The translations under genes were made by a program, and so were the position numbers. Positions 57,063 through 64,000 of a stretch of DNA of 64,000 nucleotides are shown one piece after another; within the stretch, counting starts at the first letter, position 1; each line of letters starts with the position of its first letter. This DNA comes from Streptomyces sp. YIM 121038 (GTDB lineage Bacteria > Actinomycetota > Actinomycetes > Streptomycetales > Streptomycetaceae): the NCBI RefSeq assembly GCF_006088715.1, contig NZ_CP030772.1:868001-932000 (forward strand). Direction: 5' to 3'. The notes under the pieces were generated by a model, which saw only the letters and a list, made by a program, of their open reading frames with translations, searched no databases and was not told the origin of the DNA.

Positions 57063-58028
57063 ATGAAGACAGACGAAGCAGCCATCGACTGCCAGCCGTA
57101 CGCGACCTTGCTGGAAGAGCTGAGAGGGAGCCTGCCCGCGGTCCCACGGAATGATCTCCAGGGCTTCCTTATCCACGCGGCAACGGCTAGCAGGCGGCTT
57201 CCCTCCCAACTAGGGGAGAGACTCGACCAGTTCCGGACCCACAGCAATCACTCTGGCTACCTGCTCCTTCGGGGACTGCCCATCGTCCAGACCGAGGTTC
57301 CCGAGACCCCCAGGGCCGAGCCTGAGCCTGCCGAGCGACCGCTCATGGCCGCCGAGGCTTGGCTGGCGCTGCTCGGATCACGGCTCGGTCTCGCCATCGG
57401 GTACCGGGAGTCTTGGCACGGCTCGGTCCTGCAGGACGTTGTCCCCTCGCCTTCCGTACCTCACCCGCCAGTCGGAGCACCACTGTCGGCACTGCGGTTC
57501 CACACAGACCTCCCTTACCACCGGCATCAGCCCGACTACGTCATGCTGGCGTGCTCACGTACCGACCCGGGCCGGGTAGCCGCCACCATGGTCGCCTCGG
57601 CCCGCCGGGTCATCCCCCAGCTTGCCGAAGCGGACCGACGCCTCCTACACGACGAACTCATCCCTTGTCGAGTCGATCCCGCCTTTCGCGATGCGCACAG
57701 CACACCCGGTGATGTCAGGGTGCGCGTACTTTCCGGCCCCCAAGACGACCCGCACCTGGCGTACGACCGCGAACTGCTGGATCCCGGCACCGACGCGACG
57801 CGCGCGGTGCTGCACCGCCTGTCCGAAACCGTGGACAGGACCGCGACGGGCGAGCACTGGCAGGCCGGGGACGTACTGATCGTCGATGCCCGCCGCACGA
57901 CCTACGCCTGCGTGCCCTACACCACCACCTGGGACGGCCGGGACCGCTGGCTGCACCGTCTCTTCATCCGCGACCCGCTGCGGCACACCGGCGCGGTCGT
58001 GCCCTTCGCCCCCGCCGAACCGAGGTGA
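57063..58028 (+). CDS. Clavaminate-synthase-like Fe(II)/2OG oxygenase homologue with altered metal site
   Basis: The 321-residue protein matches the CAS/VioC-type fold: SGYLLLRGLP (about 64-73), LRFHTDLPYHRHQPDYVML with the HxD pair His147/Asp149, and GDVLIVDARRTTYACVPYTT near the C-terminus, then DGRDRWLHRLFIR with the co-substrate Arg. In normal members the last motif reads about DNRRAVHGR, where the His is the third iron ligand. Here that position is Tyr281, and no nearby His replaces it. It may bind iron differently, have lost activity, or act as a binding protein. It lies inside a tight operon and is otherwise full length, so random decay is less likely. Confidence 0.85.
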   Translation: MKTDEAAIDCQPYATLLEELRGSLPAVPRNDLQGFLIHAATASRRLPSQLGERLDQFRTHSNHSGYLLLRGLPIVQTEVPETPRAEPEPAERPLMAAEAWLALLGSRLGLAIGYRESWHGSVLQDVVPSPSVPHPPVGAPLSALRFHTDLPYHRHQPDYVMLACSRTDPGRVAATMVASARRVIPQLAEADRRLLHDELIPCRVDPAFRDAHSTPGDVRVRVLSGPQDDPHLAYDRELLDPGTDATRAVLHRLSETVDRTATGEHWQAGDVLIVDARRTTYACVPYTTTWDGRDRWLHRLFIRDPLRHTGAVVPFAPAEPR

Positions 58029-58034
58029 GGTGCC

Positions 58035-58772
58035 GTGCATGAGGATTCTTCCGCCCTCTTCCTGGTCGGGGACCGCTTCAGCGGATTCGCCGGCCAGCAG
58101 GTACGTCCGGTGTCGCAGTTCCGCCGTGAGCTGGAGGAAGGGCGGTACGACTCCGACGGCAAGGAACTACGCCTGCTGTGCGGTCAAGGAATCGACGAGC
58201 CCACCTGGCACGCCATCCGCGCGGAGATCCATGCCCGGGGCCTTGAGGCAAGACTGGCTCCGGGTATGGCACCGCCGTTGGCGTGTCAGCCGGAGGTCAA
58301 CAAGCTTCGCGAGCCCAATGTACTGATCGCCGACCTGGCGCTGACCGGCGGCGAGGGGTTCTGCGCCGCGCTGCGCGTGCACAACGACAACGAGCTCTTG
58401 CTGGATCACCCCAGTGACCATGTGCAGGGGATCGTGCTTGCCGAAGCCATGCGTCAGATGGCCCGTGCCGTGGGAGCACGCTACATCGATGTCCCCTGGC
58501 CCAAGCCAGAGTCCTATTTCGTCATGGACTGTTTGAACATCATGTTCAGCAGCTTCCTCTACCCCCTCCCGGCCATTATCACCGCACACCGCACCGGCCT
58601 GCGGCAGGGTTCCAGCGTGCGTTACCAGCTACACCTCACCATCCGGCAGGCCGGGCGCACCGCAGCCGAAGGGGACGTCGACGGCACGATCTTCCCCCAA
58701 CGCTCCATGCAATCCGCCGAGCGATATCTGGCCAGCCAGACCGTACGCCAACTGCTGTTGCCCCATGACTGA
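58035..58772 (+). CDS. AfsA-like (A-factor biosynthesis hotdog) protein
   Basis: A GTG opens 245 residues. The C-terminal part has one AfsA-type hotdog domain (about 87-245): VNKLREPNVLIADLAL, then HPSDHVQGIVLAEAMRQMAR, the family signature. The N-terminal 85 residues are unlike the first hotdog of AfsA/ScbA, so this is a shortened, single-hotdog relative. AfsA joins a beta-ketoacyl chain from ACP to dihydroxyacetone phosphate in gamma-butyrolactone synthesis; MmfL does the same for furans. The KASIII, ACP and phosphatase neighbours fit that chemistry. Its stop overlaps the phosphatase start by 8 bp. Confidence 0.85.
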   Translation: MHEDSSALFLVGDRFSGFAGQQVRPVSQFRRELEEGRYDSDGKELRLLCGQGIDEPTWHAIRAEIHARGLEARLAPGMAPPLACQPEVNKLREPNVLIADLALTGGEGFCAALRVHNDNELLLDHPSDHVQGIVLAEAMRQMARAVGARYIDVPWPKPESYFVMDCLNIMFSSFLYPLPAIITAHRTGLRQGSSVRYQLHLTIRQAGRTAAEGDVDGTIFPQRSMQSAERYLASQTVRQLLLPHD

Positions 58773-59499
58773 CAGCACCGGCTCCGGCGATGTCGCGGCG
58801 TTCTTCGACGTGGACGAGACACTGCTCGCCTGCAAGAGCATGCTCCGCTTCCTTGAGTTCTTCCTGAAATCACAGGGTGAGCCGACGGCGACCTACCAGC
58901 GCCTGACTCGGGAGCTGGCCAGTCGAGTCCATGCCGGAGTACCGCGGGAGAAGGTCAACCGTGCGTACTACCGCCTCTTCGCCGACGAGTCAGCTGAACG
59001 GCTCGCAGAGCTGGGCCGAACGTGGCTGGCCGCCGAGGCGAATCTCGGCGGACTGCTCCTGCCCGAGCCGATAGCCGATCTCGCCAGACACCGCATCGGT
59101 CACACTCCCGTCCATCTCGTCTCCGGCTCCTTCTTCGCCTGTCTCGACCCGCTCGCCGAGGCGCTCGGAGTCTCCGGAGCGCACGGCACCCCAGTGGTCA
59201 TCCGTAGAGGTCGACTTACCGGGGAGGTGACCGTCCCCATGATTGGAAGAGCCAAGGCAGACAAAGTCCGTTCCCTGATGTCTGCCTCCTCCATCCCGCC
59301 CCGGCACTGCTTCGCCTACGCCGACCACGCCAGCGACCTGCCGATGCTGCAACTGGTCGGCCACCCGGTTGTCGTCGGCGACGATCCCGTCCTCACCGCC
59401 GCGGCCCACGACCGTGGATGGCGGCATCTACGCGGCATCCCCACCCCAACTGCCCCGGCAGGAGACAGCCATGCCCCACACACTCATGATCCTCGCTGA
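58765..59499 (+). CDS. HAD-IB family phosphatase
   Basis: The 244-residue protein has HAD motif I as AAFFDVDETLLACKSM (Asp15, Asp17), motif II in VHLVSGSFFACLDPLAEAL, the Lys in GRAKADKVRSLM and motif IV in CFAYADHASDLPML. This is the phosphoserine-phosphatase-like HAD-IB type. It most likely dephosphorylates the C3-phosphate adduct made by the AfsA-like enzyme, like MmfP in furan synthesis. Its start overlaps the AfsA-like gene and its end overlaps the next gene by 29 bp, so translation is coupled. Confidence 0.9.
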   Translation: MTDSTGSGDVAAFFDVDETLLACKSMLRFLEFFLKSQGEPTATYQRLTRELASRVHAGVPREKVNRAYYRLFADESAERLAELGRTWLAAEANLGGLLLPEPIADLARHRIGHTPVHLVSGSFFACLDPLAEALGVSGAHGTPVVIRRGRLTGEVTVPMIGRAKADKVRSLMSASSIPPRHCFAYADHASDLPMLQLVGHPVVVGDDPVLTAAAHDRGWRHLRGIPTPTAPAGDSHAPHTHDPR

Positions 59500-60085
59500 G
59501 GCCCGATGTCTGCCAGGAACCGAGGACGAGGCCGCCGCAGTGTGGCGGAAGATCGCCGACGCGATGAACACTCCATCCCAGCTCTACAAGGAACACGAGG
59601 ACAACGTCCTCCTCAGCCTCACGCCCGTCACCGACGCCACACTGCCCGCCTACCTCGCTCAACAACATCGGAGCCAGCTTGTAACGTTGTCGCCCCTGCT
59701 GGTGCGGGACATCCGCAGTCAGGTCTTGGAGGAAGTGGAGACCGTCCGGCCTGCCAGCAGCGCATCCCCGTATGCAACCTGGCTGCAGGTCCGGCACGTA
59801 GAGGTCGTCCCCCAGCGCATCCCCGAATACCGGGCTTGGCGTGAAAGGACCATCTTCAACGTGGTGCGGGGCATGCCCATGATTACATCGTTTACCGCCT
59901 ATGACTCGCTGATCAGCTCGGACCCGGGAGTGACCTTTCTGGTCGGCTACGAGGGGCAGCGTGCGGACATCGAGGCGGCGTTCATCTCGCCCGAATACGC
60001 GCGCATCGCCCAGGAGGCAAGGCAGTTCCTCGTCGGATCCCCGCCCACGCTCACGGTTAGGACATTCAAACGCCTCACCGCCTGA
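59471..60085 (+). CDS. Tandem ABM-like (dimeric alpha-beta barrel) protein
   Basis: The ATG at 59471 has AGGAGA 6 bases upstream. The 204-residue product seems to contain two ferredoxin-like halves (LMILAEARCLPGTEDEAAAV; YATWLQVRHVEVVPQRIPEY) resembling antibiotic-biosynthesis monooxygenase domains. No cofactor motif is expected for this family, and no catalytic residues can be assigned. It could be a cofactor-free oxygenase, a cyclase or an isomerase acting on the operon product. Confidence 0.65.
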   Translation: MPHTLMILAEARCLPGTEDEAAAVWRKIADAMNTPSQLYKEHEDNVLLSLTPVTDATLPAYLAQQHRSQLVTLSPLLVRDIRSQVLEEVETVRPASSASPYATWLQVRHVEVVPQRIPEYRAWRERTIFNVVRGMPMITSFTAYDSLISSDPGVTFLVGYEGQRADIEAAFISPEYARIAQEARQFLVGSPPTLTVRTFKRLTA

Positions 60086-60144
60086 ACGCGTCCTTGGAGT
60101 GGAGATTGGGTGACAGGACGACCGCTCTACCGTCAGGAGCAACG

Positions 60145-61011
60145 ATGACGGCCTCGGCTACCCACCGCCTCACCCCGACCACCCAGGGGCCAGCGTATCC
60201 CCCCAGTGAACTGATGGACAGCGAAGGGCACTTCGTTGTCGTCGGCAGGATCCACCGCACGGCTCCGGACGGCTCGGTCGGCAGCCCCTGGGGCGCTGCG
60301 CTGGTCCACAAAGATACGCCGCTTCCCTCCTTCGGGCAGCGCCTTCCATACCGCATCGTCCGGGAACTGTCCACGCCCCTCTCCACGGCGGATCACGATG
60401 TGATCCTGCACACCCTGCCGCTGCCCCTGCCCTGCAGCAATGCCCCCATGGTTTTCGCACCGGAGCAACTCTCCCACCCCGGATGCGTCCAGCGCCCCAG
60501 CTACCCCCTGCACCAAGTCCCGATTCCCGACTTGCGACCGGCCGATGGACCGAAAGTGACCGAACCCATCGTGCTCGGGCAGTGGCTGCGAGCCTACGGA
60601 GAGGTACGCGCACAACTCACCGACCGCGGACGCAAGGCCCGCTTCAGCCTCGACCTCGAAGGCCTCATTCCCGACAGCCTCTACACCGTGATGTCTCTGC
60701 GGCGGAGCAATCTCACCCCGCCAACCCCTACCCGCCCCGGACCACTGGGCGTTCCCAATGTCTTCGTCACCGATCGGAAAGGCCGCGGCACCTATACAGC
60801 GGAGCTGCCTGATCCCTTCCCGCCACCGGACTCGACCTCCGCACCTGACCGGATCATCAACATCATCATTCTATGGATGAGCTACCAGCAGAACTACGGG
60901 GGTGCCATCGCGCTGTTCGGCCTCGGAGCCGACATCCACGCCCAGCTCAAGCTCCCCGACGCCGGGTTCCAAGAACTGGTGACTTCCGCACCCCACAGGC
61001 CCCGGCCCTGA
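60145..61011 (+). CDS. Uncharacterised biosynthetic-operon protein
   Basis: AGGAG precedes the ATG. The 288-residue protein has no signal peptide or membrane segment. The middle reads EPIVLGQWLRAYGEVRAQLT, then FSLDLEGLIPDSLYTVMSLR and GVPNVFVTDRKGRGTYTAEL. This LGxWL...L.GLIP..LY pattern recalls a beta-sandwich module found in small exported bacterial proteins of unknown role, but here the protein is cytosolic. The C-terminus has NIIILWMSYQQNYGGAIALF. No function can be given; its place in the operon suggests a step specific to the product. Confidence 0.75.
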   Translation: MTASATHRLTPTTQGPAYPPSELMDSEGHFVVVGRIHRTAPDGSVGSPWGAALVHKDTPLPSFGQRLPYRIVRELSTPLSTADHDVILHTLPLPLPCSNAPMVFAPEQLSHPGCVQRPSYPLHQVPIPDLRPADGPKVTEPIVLGQWLRAYGEVRAQLTDRGRKARFSLDLEGLIPDSLYTVMSLRRSNLTPPTPTRPGPLGVPNVFVTDRKGRGTYTAELPDPFPPPDSTSAPDRIINIIILWMSYQQNYGGAIALFGLGADIHAQLKLPDAGFQELVTSAPHRPRP

Positions 61012-61038
61012 CCAAGCTTATCCGGGAAGGATCCCCCC

Positions 61039-62031
61039 ATGGCAACACGGACACTCGGCGACAAGCTCACGGTCCCCTCCATCGGTCTGGGCTGTATGGG
61101 CATGTCCCACACCTACGGAACCGCCGACGACGAACAGAGCGTTCGTGTCCTCCACCGCGCCCTCGACGTCGGCATCACTCACTTCGATTCCTCCGACGCC
61201 TACGGCGCCGGTCACAACGAGGAACTGCTGGGACGAGCGCTGAAGGGACGTCGGGAGCAGGCCGTACTCGCCACGAAGTTCGGCATCACCCGTCTCACCA
61301 TCCACCCCACCCTCAGCATCGAGCTCGATAACCGCCCCGAATACGTCCACGCCGCCTGCGATGCTTCACTGCGCCGACTCGACACCGACTACATCGACCT
61401 GTACTACCTGCACCGCCGTGATTCGTCTGTTCCCATCGAAGAGACTGTGGGAGCCATGGGCGAACTCGTCGCGTCCGGCAAAGTCCGCTTCCTCGGATTG
61501 TCCGAAGTCGGGGCTGAGGCCCTGCGCCGCGCCCATGCCACCCACCCCATCACCGCTCTGCAGAGCGAATGGAGCCTGTGGGAACGCGGCATCGAGGACA
61601 GCGTTCTTCCCATGGTCCGCGACCTCGGAATCGGCATCGTCCCCTGGGCGCCCCTTGGGCGGGGCTTCCTGGCAGGCACCTTTGCCTCACTCGCAGCGCT
61701 CCCGGAGAAGGACCACCGCCGAGCGGATCCGCGCTTCCAGGGGCCGAATCTCACTCAAAACCAGAACGTCGTGCTCCAGCAGGTACGAGAAGCTGCTCGC
61801 GCCTCAAGCTGCACGCCCGCCCAACTGGCCCTGGCCTGGCTCCTTTACCAAGGCCCCGACATCGTCCCCATTCCCGGCACCACGAATCCCGGACGGCTCA
61901 AGGAGAACGTTGCTGCGGCCACGATCGAGCTGACGCCGGAGACTCTGTCCGCCCTCGACACGGCCCTCCCCGCAGGCACCACGGCAGGCCCCCGTTACCC
62001 GCACGAGGCTATGAAGGTGGTCGGCGCCTAA
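61039..62031 (+). CDS. Aldo/keto reductase
   Basis: The 330-residue protein starts TRTLGDKLTVPSIGLGCMGM and has the AKR tetrad near Asp50, Tyr55, Lys80 and His125 (THFDSSDAYGAGHNEELLG; VLATKFGI; DLYYLHRRD). The NADPH-binding end is SSCTPAQLALAWLL and PIPGTTNPGRLKENV. In this operon it most likely reduces a ketone or enone of the AfsA-derived intermediate. The stop codon TAA at 62029-62031 coincides with the target site of the IS5 element that follows. Confidence 0.93.
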   Translation: MATRTLGDKLTVPSIGLGCMGMSHTYGTADDEQSVRVLHRALDVGITHFDSSDAYGAGHNEELLGRALKGRREQAVLATKFGITRLTIHPTLSIELDNRPEYVHAACDASLRRLDTDYIDLYYLHRRDSSVPIEETVGAMGELVASGKVRFLGLSEVGAEALRRAHATHPITALQSEWSLWERGIEDSVLPMVRDLGIGIVPWAPLGRGFLAGTFASLAALPEKDHRRADPRFQGPNLTQNQNVVLQQVREAARASSCTPAQLALAWLLYQGPDIVPIPGTTNPGRLKENVAAATIELTPETLSALDTALPAGTTAGPRYPHEAMKVVGA

Positions 62032-62899
62032 AGCCTGTTGCAGAAGGCCGTGTTCGGGCAGGTCAGGGCTGGTTGAGGGGCACTTTGGTCACGTGGCCAA
62101 GGCGAGGTTGTGCATGTGGGCAACAGCGCGGACGGCGTGGTGGAGTCCGTCGCCGCGTTGTCGGCAGTCGCGCAAAATCTTGTAGTTCTTCAGCGCCGCG
62201 AAGGTGTGTTCCACCCGTGCTCGCACCCGTCGATGCTCTGCGTTGTCCGCCTCTTCGCCGGGCAGCAGGGCCCGCCGCTGGCGTTTGCGGTGCGGCACCA
62301 CCAGGCCGGTGTTGACGTACGCGCCGTCGCCCAGCACGGTAACGCCTTCGCAGTGATGGGCCAGGCCGGAGCTCCTCCACACCTGTGCGTCGGCCTTGTT
62401 GCCCGGGGCTGGCCGGGCGTTGGCCACCACCAGGCGGGTGTCGGCATCGATGATGACCTGTACGTTCGCCGAGAAGCGGTAGTTGTGCGAGGAGGCGGCA
62501 ACAGTGCGATCCCGGACCGGGATCAAGGTACCGTCCACGATCCACAACCGCTCCGCGGCATCCGCCGGAGGCGTCACCGGCTCCGGCGTCAGCAGCGGCC
62601 CCAGTTTCTGAATCACTCGCACACGGTGGCCGGCGAGACGCCGAACAGCGGCGCCAGTTGCCGCATGGTGAGGTTCGTGCGGTAGTACACAGCCACCAGC
62701 AACACCCGCTCGGCCAGCGGGAGACACCATGGCCGCCCCATCATGGGGCCATTGCCTCCGCACTCGCGAACCACCTTCAGCAGCCGCTGGAAGGCACCAA
62801 ACCGCAGCCCGGTGAACGTCTCCACCCACAACGTCTCAGCCCGCAACACACCACCCATACAAGAGAAGTGCCCAGTTCACAGGCTTCCGCAACAGGCTT
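62031..62899 (-). mobile_element. IS5-family element at the end of the KASIII operon
   Basis: Inverted ends AAGCCTGTTGCAGAAG and AAGCCTGTTGCGGAAG (one mismatch) are flanked by TA on each side (62029-62030, 62900-62901). The left TA is part of the aldo/keto reductase stop codon, and the first A of the IS completes it. Confidence 0.8.
62089..62858 (-). pseudogene. IS5-family transposase over two frames
   Basis: The first frame (LRFGAFQRLLKVVRECGGNG; LTMRQLAPLFGVSPATVCE) stops near 62613. The second frame has LWIVDGTLIPVRDRTVAASS (first Asp), VTVLGDGAYVNTGLVVPHRK (second) and RVEHTFAALKNYKILRDCRQ (Glu). The split at one position may be the programmed frameshift used by some IS5 groups, in which case the element is active. 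Confidence 0.78.
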
Positions 62900-62901
62900 T
62901 A

Positions 62902-63330
62902 ACCTTGTGATTTATCCGGTGCGGCGTGGTTTGGTGCCGACTTTGTGGTGAGCGGGTCGGCGGTAGGACTCGCCGGTGACCAGGAGCAGGCCCACGTCGT
63001 AGCGGTTCGCGGGGCGGCGATTCTTCGAGCCGGGCGGGCGCCCAGGGCCGGGGCGAGCGGGTTTCGGCACTGCGGCCGGTGTTGAGGTTCTGGCGTGCAG
63101 GTGTCGGAACCCGCGTCGTACTCGGGCCGGGGTGAGCTTGTTCGGTTCGGCTGGCTTCTCCCACGGCCGTCGCAGGTCAGTGGTCAGGGAGCGGGCGAGG
63201 CGGAGCTGGGTGCAGGCGGTGACGATCAGCCAGGTCCAGCGGTCCGCCGGCTCGGCTTCCCGCAGTCTCGGAGCGGTCCAGCCGAGTGTCTGCTTGATCA
63301 TCCGGAAGAAGTGTTCAAGAAGCTGGCCGC
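62902..63330 (-). pseudogene. 3' fragment of the transposase type found at 21905
   Basis: Reads FFRMIKQTLGWTAPRLREAE, DRWTWLIVTACTQLRLARSL and PGRPPGSKNRRPANRYDVGL, homologous to the C-terminus of the element at 21905 but clearly diverged. The N-terminal two thirds are missing. Confidence 0.75.
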
Positions 63331-63617
63331 AATGCATGCGTAGGAGAGTCCGGCTCGGGGCAGGCGCCGGTTATAGGAGTGGATGGCCTGCTCGCAGCCG
63401 CGGATGCCGTCCGCGCATTGCAGGAGCGGGAGGCCGAGGAAGACGAGGGTGGTGAGTCTGGGTGGACGGAAGCATCGCTGAGCTCCCCAGATCCCGCAAT
63501 GGAGTGCCGTCCCGGACCTGAACCGCCGGCTGGTCGTGGATCTGCTCGCGTTGCTGGCCGCCCGGATCGTGGTCACCCCGGTCGGTCGGGGCGGGGGTGA
63601 TCTCGGTGAGCGCGACG
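63331..63617. other. Junction region with gene tails
   Basis: A leftward frame with GIRGCEQAIHSYNRRLPRAG looks like part of an unknown protein. A rightward frame reads LNRRLVVDLLALLAARIVV and runs to a stop at 63650, overlapping the next start. Both appear to be ends of broken genes of an older element. Confidence 0.35.
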
Positions 63618-64000
63618 ATGACGGCACCATGGGATCGTCTTGACGGCAAGATCCCCAACCCCGTTGGTCCGGAAGGCGCCGGAGACCTCACCGCCGACGA
63701 GCAGGCACGACTCGAGGCCTGCCTGGCCGGTATCGAGCTGCTGTCCACCGCAACGTGGATCGCGGGTAAGTCCCTCGACACCGTGGCCACCGGCCGCCTG
63801 TTCCGCAAGCTCCCGCACAAGCTGGAGCCGGAGCGCTGCTTCACCACCATCGAGGAGTGGGCCGAGACCGAACACGGCATCAGCCGGTCCCGGTGCAGCC
63901 AGCTCCGCGACGGCTGGCAGATCGGCGAAATCCTCAACGCTCGCGGCTACAAGGCCCCCGAGGGGCAGGTGCGCGAGATCGTGCCGTTCTTCAAGCGCCA
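63618..64000 (+). CDS. Plasmid-type DNA-binding-like protein, 3' end beyond right edge
   Basis: The ATG at 63618 opens a 127-residue partial protein: LTADEQARLEACLAGIELLS, EEWAETEHGISRSRCSQLRD, then GWQIGEILNARGYKAPEGQV and REIVPFFKR. The helical, HTH-like HGISRSRCSQLRDGWQIGE and the PEGQVREIVP motif occur in replication/partition-associated proteins of Streptomyces plasmids and integrative elements. It is read in a clean frame with typical GC-rich third positions. The upstream frame stops at 63650, overlapping this start. Confidence 0.6.
   Translation, partial: MTAPWDRLDGKIPNPVGPEGAGDLTADEQARLEACLAGIELLSTATWIAGKSLDTVATGRLFRKLPHKLEPERCFTTIEEWAETEHGISRSRCSQLRDGWQIGEILNARGYKAPEGQVREIVPFFKR

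Overview
The window is high-GC actinobacterial DNA with Streptomyces-type codon use, GTG starts and insertion-sequence families. It is an IS-saturated accessory region, either a subtelomeric chromosome arm or an integrated or linear plasmid. A broken single-strand-binding protein gene, a plasmid-like DNA-binding gene running off the right edge, a tyrosine recombinase and about twenty intact or broken insertion sequences (IS110, IS630, IS1182, IS256, ISL3, IS5, IS1380, IS701, IS4, ISAzo13, IS3, IS30) support this. No rRNA, tRNA or CRISPR array was seen.

Layout. From 1 to 35.6 kb is mostly IS debris around a few host genes: a PQQ-type beta-propeller membrane protein (2.1-3.7 kb), a small secreted protein (8.3 kb), a coiled-coil protein (10.7 kb), a broken Scr1-type regulator and a broken amidase (16.4-17.6 kb), an ssb pseudogene (23.7-24.2 kb), a Uma2 nuclease (26.3 kb), and two glycine-rich exported proteins, one decayed (27.3 kb) and one intact between inverted IS3 copies (32.7-34.1 kb). 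From 35.9 to 51.8 kb is a polyketide locus. A rightward operon encodes a methyltransferase, a THN-synthase-like type III PKS, twin MaoC hydratase-like proteins and an O-methyltransferase. It converges on a leftward set: a DUF5988-type protein, two Rieske oxygenases, a 2128-residue highly reducing type I PKS (KS-AT-DH-ER-KR-ACP) and a frameshifted methyltransferase. An IS3 copy and a perfect 76-bp palindrome sit at the convergence point. From 52.2 to 54.9 kb is more IS debris and a second Uma2 gene. From 55.7 to 62.0 kb is a compact rightward operon: KASIII, ACP, Fe/2OG-oxygenase-like protein, AfsA-like hotdog protein, HAD phosphatase, tandem ABM-like protein, unknown protein and aldo/keto reductase. 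The right end holds two more transposase genes or pieces and the partial plasmid-type gene.

How the genes may work together (inference). The type I PKS should make a fully reduced, perhaps branched acyl chain on its own ACP, and it has no release domain. The type III PKS should make a polyhydroxy-aromatic from malonyl-CoA or from an acyl starter. Rieske enzymes and methyltransferases would tailor the product. The second operon looks like a self-supplied butenolide or furan type pathway: KASIII and its ACP make a beta-ketoacyl-ACP, the AfsA-like protein joins it to a C3 phosphate, the HAD enzyme removes phosphate and the AKR reduces. Whether the two blocks make one compound is not shown by sequence. 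No pathway regulator or transporter was recognised in either block.

Many transposase genes carry single-base frameshifts. In three IS families the same frameshift is present in both copies, so these are either inherited or programmed and not random read errors.
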